Positions 31,288-42,464 of a DNA stretch of 64,000 bases are shown in pieces. The position numbers were made by a program, and so were the translations under genes. Below the pieces are notes generated by a model. The model was not told the DNA's origin. It did no database searches and saw nothing but the letters and a program-made list of their open reading frames with translations. Every line of letters begins with the position of its first letter. The first letter of the stretch is position 1. Origin of the DNA: Fusarium oxysporum f. sp. lycopersici 4287 (lineage: Eukaryota; Ascomycota; Sordariomycetes; Hypocreales; Nectriaceae); contig NC_030991.1 of the NCBI RefSeq assembly GCF_000149955.1, positions 1,398,747 through 1,462,746 on the forward strand, read 5' to 3'.

Positions 31288-32236
31288 GCCGTCTGGGGTG
31301 AAGTTTCAGGCAATTTCTACTGAATGACTCATGCGGACCGCTGCAGAGAGCGCACTTGGGTATCTGTTCCTGGCACTCACTGTGATGGTGGCCCTCGGCG
31401 GCGCACCTTGCACACACTCGATTCTTACTGCACGAGAATGCCTTGTGACCGAGCTCTTGGCAGTTATAGCATTGTTCCGGTCCAGTGGTCTGCTTAAATA
31501 CACTCGTATATGCCGATTCACCTGCGACGAGAAAGTAGTGTTCCTGCAGTAGCCTCTTGGCATCGGCGCTCTTAGTTAAGTAGACTACCATGGATCCATA
31601 TGACTTGGGGTTGACCTTCCGGCTCAGCCAGGCTACCTTGGCAATCTGGACTTCATTCTCCTGGTTTAAGGTTTCTATTGCTCCGGGGAGGATGTTAAAC
31701 TCCTGGTCAAAGACGGCCATACGATTCATGCTATCAACTTTGATAGGATACAGTTGATCCCGAAGAACTCTTGCACCTGGAGCTTTCCTGGTTTCGAGGA
31801 TGGTCTTGATGTTTTGTATTTCTTCTTCGTTCCTACCTATAATCCTAAGGCGGTTGGCATTCCGTCCATCTCTGGTCACTGCGACGCATCGCCAGTGAGG
31901 TTGGTCACTCGCCTGTCGCATCTCCTGCTCCACGGTCTTACGAATCATTGTTGGTGTAACGTCTCCAAGATGGTCTTCAGGAACTCTGGATGTGTCGACT
32001 GTGCAGAACACCGGTTCTGGAGTTGCCGATCGGGCTGCAGATGAAGATTGACTGGACATGCTGGTGGATGTCATCCTAGCTGCGTCTGCATACGATTGAA
32101 CCGACGACCGTGGTGTTTCAGTCTTGTTCAGCATGTCTAGCTGTAGTCGAGTCTGCTCCAGCTCGCCGCACACCTGGGTGAGCTGGTCTCGGACTTGCGA
32201 TCACTGAGCTTGGTGAACTCGAGCTGAAACTCAATT
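29960..32236 (-). mobile_element. Tad-like LINE fragment without reverse transcriptase
   Basis: Minus-strand non-LTR element holding the end of ORF1 and the endonuclease part of ORF2. Its 3' side stops exactly at the TA border of pogo-like element 3, and no LINE sequence continues beyond that element. Its 5' side abuts a pogo remnant at about 32236. The reverse transcriptase region and 3' UTR are missing. Confidence 0.8.
31280..32173 (-). pseudogene. LINE ORF1 (Gag-like), 5' truncated
   Basis: About 297 residues with no ATG at the upstream edge; the open frame begins in a coiled-coil-like segment (VCGELEQTRLQLDMLNK). Near the C-terminus are CCHC-type zinc knuckles (CYNCQELGHKAFSC, then CARCAAEGHHHSEC, then CALCSGPHESFSRNC), the nucleic-acid-binding module of Tad-type ORF1 proteins. 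The 5' end of the element is lost at the junction with a pogo remnant. Confidence 0.85.
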
Positions 32237-32317
32237 GATTAGATAGTCTGTTATGTTTTTATTGTGATATTTATTTAGAAGGTTGAGATTTTTGTCTCGC
32301 ATGCTTATCGTGCACGT
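32237..32317 (+). mobile_element. Solo right end of a pogo-like element
   Basis: Eighty-one bases (gattagatagtctgttatg, then aaggttgagatttttgt, then gcttatcgtgcacgt) followed by TA match the right end of the element at 32375-36114. It is a remnant left next to the LINE 5' truncation point. Confidence 0.75.
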
Positions 32318-32489
32318 TATAATATATAAATACTTTTAAACCCTAAGTTAATCTTAATCTATTAGAGATTTATAACGTACATGATAAGCGTGCGCAACAG
32401 ATAAGCGTGCGCAACAGATAAGCGTGCGCAACAAAAATCCCTCACCTTACATCAATACTATCTAATCAATTAATTCTTCATTAAATAAC

Positions 32490-34133
32490 ATGTCTCAATC
32501 TTTTAAAGAATCTCAAATTATTCTTGCACTTCAGGCCTATCAGACAGACCCAAAATTAAGTCTGCGACGCGCTGCAAAAATCTATGACGTCTCCTTTGAT
32601 GCCCTTAATCGCCGACACCATGGCATTCCTGCTCGTGAGGATTATATCCCGAGCTCTCGGAAATTAAGTAATCTAGAGGAAGAGGTTATAGTCCAGTATA
32701 TCCTTGATCTAGATTCGCGAGGATTCCCTCCCCGGCATTGTGATGTTGAAGAAATGGCGAATCGACTACTTACTGACCGCGATGCGTTACCAGTTGGCAA
32801 GCGCTGGGCTATCAATTTTATTAAGCGGCAACCACAGCTTAAGACGCGTTTTCAGAGGAGATATGACTATCGCAGGGCCTAATGCGAAGATCCGACTACT
32901 ATTCGCAATTGGTTTAGGCTTGTAGAGAACATAATCGCTAAATATGGCATCCGATCAGATGATATCTGGAACTTTGATGAGACTGGCTTTATGATGGGCG
33001 TAATATCAAGCGGTATAGTCATCACCAGCTCGGAAAGGCGTAGAAACCTAAAATCAGTCCAGCCTGGAAATCGGGAATGGGCTACGGTAATTTAAGCGAT
33101 TAATGCAGAAGGCTAGGCGATTGATCCATTTATCGTGGTTGCAGGCGAATTTCACCTTCAGAACTGGTATAAAGAAAGCAACCTCCCGGCTACCTGGGTT
33201 ATTGCCACAACCGAAAATGGCTGGACAAATAACGAGACGGGCCTTGACTGGCTAAAGCACTTTAATCGGGCTACAACTGGCCGATTAGTTGGCGCCTATC
33301 GTCTTTTGATCCTCGATGGTCATGAAAGTCATCGGTCAGCCGATTTCCAGTTATATTGTGAGGAGAACAACATTATTACACTCTGTATGCCGCCTCATTC
33401 ATTACACCTACTTCAGCCCCTTGATGTCGGGTGCTTTGGGCCGCTGAAAAAGGCATATGGTCGAGAAATAGAGCGACTGATCAAAAGGAGCGTAACCCAC
33501 ATCGAGAAGACTGACTTCTTCTTGGCGTTTTATATTGCCTTCCAAGCTACTATAATCGAGAAAAATATTAAGGGAGGTTTTAGAGGAGCCGGGCTTGCTC
33601 CCTTTGACCCAGAATATGTCATCTCGAAGCTTGATATGCAACTATGGACCCCAACGCCTCCCCAGGAGGTCACTGAACCTTCGACCCCTTGGACTTCAAG
33701 GACCCCAAAGACAATACTAGAGACCCAATCTCACTCTAAGTATCTGCAAAGAAGGATCAGAAATCATAAGAGCAGCTCCCCTGAGTCAATAATTGAAGCT
33801 GTGAAGTATTTTGAGAAAGGACAGAGCATTCTTCTACATAAGATAGCCTTACAAGAGGCTGAGATCCGGGAACTTCGTCAGGCAAATGAGATGCTTAGCC
33901 GGCGGCGTAGGGCAAAAAGAACACGCCTACAGAGAAGAGGGAATATGACTATAGGGGAAGCCTAAGAGTTAATTGATCAGGCAGATGTGAATACGCAGAT
34001 AGTAGCCGAATCATCAAGAAGTGGTAGTTAAGGAAGGTCAGAGCGACCAGGTGGTCGGCGTTGTGGTGTATGCGGCAAGACCGGTCATAATGCAAGAACC
34101 TGTCAGGAGGGTATTCAGACTACTGAAAATTGA
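32490..34133 (+). pseudogene. pogo-like transposase 1, five nonsense codons
   Basis: One continuous frame (ATG 32490) aligns along its length with the intact transposase at 34248-35903, but is stopped at 32880, 33093, 33114, 33963 and 34029. No frameshift is seen. Helix-turn-helix (LRRAAKIYDVSFDALNRRHH) and catalytic motifs NFDETGFMMG, LILDGHESHR and LLQPLDVGCFGPLK are still readable, as is the C-terminal zinc knuckle (CGVCGKTGHNARTC-like near 34064). Decay by point mutation only suggests it is fairly young. It should be non-functional. Confidence 0.9.
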
Positions 34134-34140
34134 TATAGTA

Positions 34141-36001
34141 ACGTGTATGATAAGCAAGTGGGCCATCCAAGTAAGTGGGCCACTTCTTGTATACCCTTAA
34201 GGTAAAAACTAAAATAAAAACACCACAAGCTATCTAATTAATTAGAACTACTCGCTATACTCTCCTCTAGACGTCTCAATCACTACCTGACAGGTCCTTG
34301 CATTATGCCCAGTCTTTCCGCATACACCACAGCGCCGAACGCCCGGTCGCGCCGACCTTTCTTGACCACTACTTCTCGACGATTCGGCCACTACCTGCGC
34401 ATCTACATCCATCTGATCAACTACTTGCCTTGATTCCCCTGCAGTCATCACCCCTCCTTTCTGTAATCGAGTTCTTTTTGCCCTTCGGCGTCGACTAAGT
34501 ATCTCATTTGCTTGTTCAAGGTCATTCATCCTAGCCTCTACTAAGGCTAGCTTATGCATGACTGTGCTTGTTCCCTTCTCAAAACACTTCACAGCTTGAA
34601 TAAGTGACTCTGGAGAGCTGCTATGATGTCTTCTGATTCGTTTCTGTAAGTAAGCAGATTGAGATTGGACCTCAAGAACTGTCTTTGGGGTCTTTGAAAC
34701 CCATGGGGTTAAGGGTTCAGCAACCTCCTCGGAAGGCGTTGGAGTCCGCAGCTTCATATCAAGCTTTGAGATCACGCTTTCCGGGTTAAAAGGAGCAAGC
34801 CCAGCTCCTCTAAAACCCCCTTTGATATTTTTTTCGGTTATAGTGGCTTGGAAGGCGGCGTGGAAGGCGGGAAAGAACTCAGTCTTCGAAATATAGGTTA
34901 TAGAGCATCTGATCAGATGCTCTATTTCTCGACCATATGCCTTCTTTAGTGGCCCAAAGCACCCGATATCAAGAGGCTGAAGTAGATGAGACGCATGAGC
35001 CGGAATACAGAGCGTGATGATATTATTCTCCTGGCAATATTTCTCAAAAGCGACGGAGTGGTGACTTTCGTGGCCATCAAGGATCAGAAGACGATAAGAA
35101 CCAACTGATCGGTCAGTTGTGCATCGGTTGAAGTGCTTTAGCCACTCAAGACCTAGTTCATTGTTTGTCCAGCCATTTTGGCTCGTTGCAATAACCCAGC
35201 CGTTTGGGAGGGTAGGTTCTTCATGCCAGTTGGCAAGGTGATATTGGCCCGCTCCAATGATAAACGGCTCGATCGCCCAGCCTTCCGCATTAATCGCTTG
35301 AATGACTGTAATCCATTCACGATTCCCAGGCTGCACTGATTTTGGTCTTCCAAGCCTTTCTGAACCTGTGACGACCATGCCGCTTGAGATAACACCCATC
35401 ATAAAGCCAGTCTCATCAAAGTTCCAGATATCCTCTGATTGGATACCATACTTCGCGATTGTGTTCTGTACGAGCTTAAACCAGTTTCGAATAATAGTTG
35501 GATCTTCGCATTTGGCCCTCTGGTAGTCATATTTACGAAAGAAATGCGTCTTGAGCTCTGGTTGTCGTTTAACGAAGTTATGAGCCCAGCGCTTGCCAAC
35601 GGGTGGTGCCTTGCGGTCAGCGAGGAGAGAATTGGCCATTTCTTCAATAAAAGAATGTCGCGGAGGAAACCCTCGCGAATCTAGGTCGAGAATAAAGTGA
35701 ACTACTATTTCTTCTTCTAGATTAGATAGTCTGCGTGATTTCTGGGTAGTATCGCGTCGTGATTGAATGCCATTCTGGCGGCGACGTAAGGTATTGCGAG
35801 GAACTTCATATGTATCTGCAGCGCGTCGGACACTTAGTTTGGGGTTATTTTGAAGGGCCTGAAGTGCAAGAAGCATTCTAGCCTCAGTAGAAGAGTTCGG
35901 CATGCTTGGTGGTTGAGAATTATCTGATTAGATAGAAATGTTGCAAGGTGAGGGATTTTTGGCCCACTTACTTGGATGGCCCACTTGCTTATCATGTACG
36001 T
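34141..36001 (-). mobile_element. pogo-like element 2 (inner), apparently intact
   Basis: A 1,861-bp element inserted at a TA (34139-34140, 36002-36003) just after the end of the outer transposase frame. Ends start ACGTGTATGATAAGCAAGTG and, inverted, ACGTACATGATAAGCAAGTG, each with a second subterminal copy at 17-bp period (AAGCAAGTGGGCCATCC). It carries a full-length transposase on the minus strand. Confidence 0.9.
34248..35903 (-). CDS. pogo/Fot-like DDE transposase, intact
   Basis: 551 residues from ATG 35903, single exon. N-terminal psq-type helix-turn-helix (LSVRRAADTYEVPRNTLRRR), CENP-B-like DNA-binding region (FPPRHSFIEEMAN, VGKRWAHNFVKRQPEL), then the DDE catalytic core with NFDETGFMMGVI, LILDGHESHHS and LLQPLDIGCFGPLK. 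A CCHC knuckle (CGVCGKTGHNARTC) ends the protein. It cuts and pastes its element at TA targets and could also act on the related MITEs. No defect is visible. Confidence 0.92.
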   Translation of the reverse strand: MPNSSTEARMLLALQALQNNPKLSVRRAADTYEVPRNTLRRRQNGIQSRRDTTQKSRRLSNLEEEIVVHFILDLDSRGFPPRHSFIEEMANSLLADRKAPPVGKRWAHNFVKRQPELKTHFFRKYDYQRAKCEDPTIIRNWFKLVQNTIAKYGIQSEDIWNFDETGFMMGVISSGMVVTGSERLGRPKSVQPGNREWITVIQAINAEGWAIEPFIIGAGQYHLANWHEEPTLPNGWVIATSQNGWTNNELGLEWLKHFNRCTTDRSVGSYRLLILDGHESHHSVAFEKYCQENNIITLCIPAHASHLLQPLDIGCFGPLKKAYGREIEHLIRCSITYISKTEFFPAFHAAFQATITEKNIKGGFRGAGLAPFNPESVISKLDMKLRTPTPSEEVAEPLTPWVSKTPKTVLEVQSQSAYLQKRIRRHHSSSPESLIQAVKCFEKGTSTVMHKLALVEARMNDLEQANEILSRRRRAKRTRLQKGGVMTAGESRQVVDQMDVDAQVVAESSRSSGQERSARPGVRRCGVCGKTGHNARTCQVVIETSRGEYSE

Positions 36002-36552
36002 TAATTGATTTTAATTAATCAGATAATATATTATGTTTTTATTATGATTTATCTTGAGAAGGTTGAGATTTTTGTTGCGCACGCTTATCTGTTGCGCACG
36101 CTTATCATGTACGTTAATCTTAAACAGTTTATTATTTAAAGCAAAAACTAGCTAACGTATATGATAAGCAAGTGGACCAGAAAAGTGAGTGGACCAAAAA
36201 TTAATTTCTTAGCATTTACACCTTGAGATCTAGTATCTTTAATAAGCTTTTAAAAATCAGAATTAACTTACCAGAAGCTAACACTTACAGGGTATATTAA
36301 ATGGATAATATATTTTATATAACTAAGTGTTTAAAACTCTGAAAAACTTTTACTTAAGAATAAAATTAAAAAATCTTATTCGCACTGTCTTTTTTAAGAC
36401 TTTTAAATTTTACTAACTAGCTATATTTTTAAAAAGTCCTGGGAAAATACTTACATGCACGATTTTAAGTTAGATACTTAAAAAATATCCCTACTTACAT
36501 TTTAGACTTAAATAGCATGTTTTAAGAAATTTAAAGTTTAGTGTTTAAGGTA

Positions 36553-37659
36553 ACGTGTTTGATAAGTGAGTGGGTCATCCAAGTGAGTGAGTCAATCTTA
36601 TTTCCACCTTAAATCCGGGGTTTAAAAAATTCTTTAAAAATTCAAACTAAGCCTAAATTGGCTGTAATTTTAGTAGCCTATATATAAGTCTTAAAATATA
36701 TTATATAAATTTTTTAAGATTTTTAGAAAAATTCTATATAGCTATAAACGTTAAAACCTATTTATACTGTATTTTATACTGTATAATTAAGCTTTACTAT
36801 ATAAAATAAAATAGCTAAAAATCTTAAAAAAATATTTTATAATAAGGTTAATTATACTATTCTTAAAAGTATTTTTTTTAAACTTTTATCTATTTTGTTT
36901 GTTTGTTTGTTTGTTTGTATATTTTTCGTCTGGGTGGCTGTAACGAAGCCAGATCTCCTACTGGAGCAAAAGACGTGCTGAGCTAGCTAGGTACAGGGAA
37001 ACCCCGCTTCCTTCACCATCCAGCATACCAATGGCACAAAAGGTGCTGTATTTCTCAAGCCCGTCACCCGTCAGCGGGTTCGGGGGCAATCTACTGTCGA
37101 GCTTTTTCCACCGACCAGAATTCTCTCACGCATCACTACATCTGCTGACGCAGTCCACAATCTCCAGTAACCAAGTTGTAGCTCGTAGTCGACTGTCGTG
37201 GCGGCAGGGAAAAACCTTGGGAAGGAATCAGAGGCCGGCGGTGCGGCTTGCCTTCAAAGGGGAAAAACCCATCGCAATCGGCGTCGTTGATCGGGAGGAT
37301 GTCGCTACCGATGCCACGGGCACCGTCCTCCGATATCTAAGGCGTTCTGGTTCTGAGGTGCCGCCATTAGATCCGACAAAGGTGTTGTCAGAGAAGGTGA
37401 ACTCTCCAAAATTCCTTCTCTGAAAACTGCTGTTAGGGAGCCGATGGCGTCCCCGCAGTATTGTGTGGCCGAGTAGCCCGTAGAAAATCCCGCTCCTAAC
37501 AGTGCACTAACAGTGCGTGCCAAGAAAGAATTTTTACAGGGGAGAGTTGACTTTTATCTATTTTATTTAGAATAAAAGGATACTATAGGGTAGGTTTTTT
37601 AATACTATACAGTGCAGTGACTCACTTACTTGTCTGACCCACTCACTTATCAAACACGT
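36553..37659. mobile_element. MITE 4 (inner), same family as MITE 2
   Basis: TA-flanked (36551-36552, 37660-37661). Both ends start ACGTGTTTGATAAGTGAGTG with a subterminal copy at 17 bp (AAGTGAGTGGGTCATCC). The interior matches MITE 2 (9812-10299) along its length, except for a 653-bp insert at 36897-37549. Confidence 0.85.
36897..37549 (-). mobile_element. Retroposon-like insert with 15-bp target duplication
   Basis: Flanked by 15-bp direct repeats ACTTTTATCTATTTT at 36882-36896 and 37550-37564. Read on the minus strand, the insert ends in about five CAAA units, the kind of simple 3' tail left by target-primed reverse transcription. It is GC-richer than the MITE around it. MITE 2 gives the empty site. 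No retrotransposon protein is encoded, so it is a SINE-like element, a truncated LINE tail or a retroposed transcript. Short open frames inside are not convincing genes. Confidence 0.75.
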
Positions 37660-37735
37660 TACACAGTATAGTTGGTCCACTCACTTTTCTGGTCCATTCT
37701 CTTATCATGTACGTTATACTAAATTAGATCTCGCG

Positions 37736-40700
37736 CTAATTGCCAGAATCAACATCCTCGAGTTTCCGACGGTTACCTCTATTATAATCGACTTCTGATC
37801 CACGACGCTTCCTCCCATCTGTTCCAGTCTGGTATCTCGGGGGTTGCATTGCATTGATAGACTTATGAACTACCATGGGGAAAGACACCATTGGTATTGA
37901 TTTCGCTGTTTTTCCTAAGTCGTAAAATGGGGGTGCATCTTGGTGTAGGACGATTTTGGCAGTATCGGGCGCGGAGTTAGACTGTGTTACAACCGCCTTG
38001 ATACTATTATCGACTTTGCAAGTATTTGGAAAGGATAGGATGTCTTGCTTCGCCTGAACTGCACCGGATACGGTATGCTTCATTTGGAGCGCATTATGAC
38101 TTTCCGTAATACTCATGTCAAGGTGATAGGATGAAGAGCCAACAACAAGGGCTTGCTGCGAGTTGAGTTGCATTCCTTCCACGCTTGTTAAGTATCCCAG
38201 TGATGAGGTAGTAGATGAAATTTGCTGCAGGTCCTGTGACCGCGTCCCTCTAACGACAATTTCATGCCCGATCTGCTTCTCGAGGTTCTGGGCTCGGATA
38301 CGATCATAAAATTCATCGGTCTGGAGATCCACAACTTCAGGGTTCGGTGAATGTCGGGTTCCAATGATAATCTCGTTGCCCGTGGTCGAGAAGTCAACGC
38401 TCTCGATTCCGGATTTCTGCTGACATGGCGACCACAAGTTGAAGAGCTGATTTCGTGAAGCCTCGGGTTGATACCGATGTGAGGTATTGTTATTGAAGCT
38501 CCAGAGGAAGACAAGCTGACATTGCCCCAGACAAGTCGTGTAAAAGAGAAGCAGGGGTAAGGTTGGATGAAAGCTGCAAGCACGAATGGTCGTCATGCTA
38601 CCTGGAGGTCGATATTGATTAATGACGGAGCAACTCAGTTTCTGCTGATCTATATAGGTGACCTGCAACTCATATGTTTGAAAGTCCGATGTGGTCTTGA
38701 TTTGAAATAAAGTAGGGAGACACCGAGACTTTTCTCGAAGCAGATAACGGCCGTCGTGGTTAAATTTGTAACAGTATGACTCTGTCACCCGTAACTGTGA
38801 CTGGGCTTCACGAGGCAGTCTTGCACGGCTGCTTCTTTTCGTGATGGAAGCTTCAGTGAGCTGAGAATTCTGGCGAAGGGAGACAAATTTGAACGTGGTA
38901 GTTGATGTTGCGCGGTCACCATCATTGCCGAGGACGGGAGTGACATTTTCAAGAAAGCAGACGCTTCGAAGAATAACTAGCATATCTAGATTCGGACTGA
39001 TGGCAATTGGAAACGTAAGGCTCCATTCTTTCTGAACAGTTGTTTTGTTCTGTCCAGTTTTCCGATATTCAAGGGAAGACTGCACGTGCTCAAAAACCTC
39101 GTCATCGTTTAGGGGAACTCGAATATCGTGAATTTTGACAGCCTCTAGTGGCTTGGTGTCATAAACTTCGTACTGGGCAACCCAGCCTGAGCATGCCTCC
39201 GGCTTAATTAAACCACTTGCTGCGTTCTTGCCCGACACAGCTTCTTGAAACTTTCTGCACCAAAATTAGCAGCTGGAAGTATCTAGTGCGGGATGTACGG
39301 TTTTCCATGACGAACCTGCTGGGCCAGACATTGAGACAAGCGAGTCGTTCCGTCTGACTACCCGAGCCTGCAGAGTCGCGGCTACACGTGGCCAGTGGCT
39401 CCGAGCCTAGCGTATCGTCCCCGAAACTAGAGGGGGCCATAGAGCTGATAAACACCGCTTTTGTTCGCGCAAGAAACTCCGTCTTGAAAAATGCCGTCAC
39501 GTCACCCCAGATTTCATGGGGCTTTTTCCGGAGGGTGGGACCCCACTGGGTCTCGAGGTGCGAGAACTCCGAAACAAATCTTTGAAGCGTGTTTGGGAGG
39601 TCCCGGAACTTGTTCGGCAGTCGTAAATCACTCACGGATAGTCCATTCACAACGTTGAGCCATTCTAAGATGCCGTCAAGATGCGAGATGTCACTGGCCA
39701 CCAAATACTGAATTTCTACCCAAGTGTTTAGGGTTAACTTCGTAGAAGTAAATTTGTCCAGTGCTTGAAGAAGCTGGAGAAATGATTTGATATCTGCTGG
39801 AGGGAATCCGAGGGCCTCAGATAAGGACTCTTCTAGTAATTTAGCACCCTTCTCGAGATGTATAGGCCAAGAAGTTGCAGCGTAGCAGGCAAATGGGAGA
39901 TGGTTGAACAGATCACCAGGCCCAATCCCTTGCCGGATATCTCCAGAAAGCGGTTTTGCGGGAACTCTAGATAGCAGATAGGAGAGACATTCTGTAGCAA
40001 GATCATTGTGAGCTTGTGAAGGTGTCGGTAAAAACTGTAGAAGAACGGGATTTTGACATTTGGGTTCCTTGAATCCTGACCAAAAGAATTCCACGACGGA
40101 TTGGTGCACCAAGTGATACTGTCCCCCGATCCTCTCGACAAGACAGCCGCATATCATGATCACAGACTTATGGAAATCTGATCTTTGCGCTTCGGTAGGC
40201 GATGGGTCGGATCGTAGACCAGGAGGTTCTGACAACCTGCCAATGCAATAAGTGACCTCCCACAGCTGGTCTTCAGAGAGATATCGAGTTGGAAAAGACA
40301 GCCAAGAAAATATGCGTCGTGCAGTGGAACGATATTTTTCGTGTCTCGTAGCGATGTAGTTGAGTATACGGATATACATATCTGTCATTTCCTCCTGTTG
40401 CCGGAGTGACTCGATAGCAGTTTCCCGATCCTCAGGACCCAGATCCAATTGGAGATAGTTGAACATCAATTTCGCCCAGAGAATGATACCGTTTGCTCCT
40501 CTCATTATTCTTGCCTCAATCCAATCGTGAGAACATCTTGCTGGGAATTGGCTTGGTTTAAATCCTTGTAGTCGATAGCGAATATAGGTTTGAATGTCCA
40601 ACTTCGCTTTCTCGCGCGTGAGATGAATATGTGGGACACGGTCTAGGCGATCATGCAAGAACTGAATGTTGGGTCTGCTCAGAATAACTGCCTTTGCCTC

Positions 40701-42464
40701 TGTCCCTTCCTGAGAATGTGCTAGTGTTGTAATGACGTTCTCTGGATCCTCACATTCATCAATCCCATCAAGAAGGAGGACCAAATTTGGGACTCTCAGT
40801 GCAATGACATGGAGTAGGGCAATCAGTTCTGCAGATGTGGCGTACTGATGCTCCGATTTGACCATGATAAATGCAAACTGATCTACAATCTCATCCCAGT
40901 TTTGAAGCTGTCGGAAAAGCTGCGATACGAGCGTACTCCAAGCGGACCGGAGACATCGGGTCACATCATATCTGAAGGAAAAAAAATGGGACGCTGTAGC
41001 ATGTGGCTGGTCTTTGGTCCAGGATCTCGTTTGGAGCCTATGCAAAACCTCAGTTGCAAGGACAGTTTTCCCAGTGCCGGGGTTCCCTGTCGTAAGCCAA
41101 AATATTAGTATATCTTGTTTCCCTTGCAGGCTTGGTCCGCTTGGAAAGGGGAGGGATGCGTTCTATGGGGATAACTCTACCTTTGATCCAAAGAAGATTT
41201 GTGTAGGAAGAGTTGACATCTCCAGAAGCGCTATCAGTTGCTATCCATGTGGTGAAGGTGTTGTCCTCAAGAATCCACTGGGAAGTGCCTGGTAGATGCT
41301 GTTGTTTTGCCTCATCATAAGGCCACTTCGCATGCTGATCGGTAGGCGGATTCACCCATTTAGTTATTTCGCGGATCGTGTCATCTAGTAAACGGTATCT
41401 AATTAGTACGTACGGGGCTGGAAGGATTTTGCGAATAATCCTACCTCTTTTATTCGTATCCCATCGAGACTTGGATTCCTCAACTAAGGCAAAATACTCT
41501 TTGGTCAACTGATGGTGCTGTTCCTGGAGGGATTGTGATTCCATCGCTACTGTCAGTTGCAGAAACTTTCGTTCGTCATCAAAGGCAATTGTGTGTTTTT
41601 GCAGCCGGTCCAGGAAGTTCTGGTATCGTATGTGGAAAGGTTGCCACGAGAGCTTCCACGCGACAATTGGGGCGGACTGGAGAGCTAAATGGCGTTGAAG
41701 GTTAAAAATAGTATTTGGGTATGGAGAAGCTTTGATAGGCCTTACTTACAACCATCCTTTTTGGTGAAGACTTGTGCAATAGCCGTGAAGAGTTCGAATA
41801 GGTCCATATATATGTTTTTCAGAGTGGAGCGAAACCCATCGCTGCACTTGCCCTGTGCCAAGTTGGTAATCTCTTGAAAACGTGGCAGCTTTTGGCCATA
41901 GTCATCCAGCAATTCTGACAGTTTGTCAAAAAAAGAACCGAAGTTGCTAGCAAGCTAATGTTCAGTACCCAAGTAGTTAGCTCAGCTCATTTAGGTACAG
42001 TAGTGTTAGGAATAGCACTATCCACGGTTCTGTACCTTCAAGATGAGGCGGATAGCACTCCAGACGAGAGCTGCAGCATCTGGATTGGACGAAATTGCAA
42101 TTCCGATAATATTGAAATAAGGTTCAAGATGGTCGCTGAACCTTTTCAGATTTTCTAGAGGCTTTGCGTAGAGCTTCCTGTTGGATCGGAAAGAGTTGAA
42201 TTGTTCCGCCTCCTCGAGAAGCTCTGTTGAAGTTCTGCATTGTTTGAAATCTACCTTTGTGTCTGCAGGCAGAGAATCGATGAAGGCATTTTTGGCAGAA
42301 ATAAATAAATCGTCACTTAGATTATACCCCTGGGGGGAGACTAAAACTGACATGTTGGAGGGAGAATTGATCCCTCGCTGAATCTCAGAACTAAGGCATA
42401 AGAGATTCACAGACCGGTTTTTCAGGCCTCGAGGGTAAATATAAGTAAACGGTGAACGAGGCAT
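37736..42464 (-). CDS. NLR D: NACHT protein with unusual C-terminus, five exons
   Basis: Proposed exons on the minus strand: 42464-42036, 41954-41750, 41684-41181, 41086-39316, 39254-37736, about 1,475 residues with matching phases; the donor of the last intron (GTTCGT) is less usual. The N-terminus (NLSDDLFISAKNAFIDSLPA, ALVWSAIRLILK) resembles the DUF7708-type domain of fungal NLRs. Splicing rebuilds Walker A (GNPGTGKTVL, about 380); Walker B is LVLLLDGIDEC (about 497). The last 500 residues contain neither ankyrin, WD40 nor TPR repeats that I can recognise, though spaced strands (FKFVSLRQ, LVFLWSFNN, GIESVDFSTTGNEIIIGT) suggest a degenerate propeller. It ends KRRGSEVDYNRGNRRK, a possible nuclear signal. 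Confidence 0.8.

Larger units (their letters stand above)
32375..36114 (+). mobile_element. pogo-like element 1 (outer), decayed, hosts element 2
   Basis: TA-flanked (32373-32374, 36115-36116). Both ends start ACGTACATGATAAGCGTGCG. The left end has three and the right end two copies of a 17-bp unit (AGATAAGCGTGCGCAAC). Without the nested element (34141-36001) its length is about 1.88 kb, usual for Fot/pogo-type elements. Its transposase has five in-frame stops. Confidence 0.9.
36155..37714. mobile_element. MITE 3 (outer), split by MITE 4
   Basis: TA-flanked (36153-36154, 37715-37716). Ends start ACGTATATGATAAGCAAGTG and, inverted, ACGTACATGATAAGAGAATG, each followed by AGTGGACCAGAAAAGTGAGT, again a 17-bp period. 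The AT-rich body (about 450 bp without the insert) has no coding capacity. It lies 20 bp from the stop codon of NLR D. Confidence 0.85.

Noticed and set aside
36895..36920. Simple microsatellite (TTTG)n
   Set aside because: It is explained as the 3' tail of the retroposon, given the flanking 15-bp duplication.
37031..37423. 130-aa gene inside MITE 4
   Set aside because: The frame has no recognisable domain, lies in a retroposon read in the opposite direction and runs into the tail of the insert.
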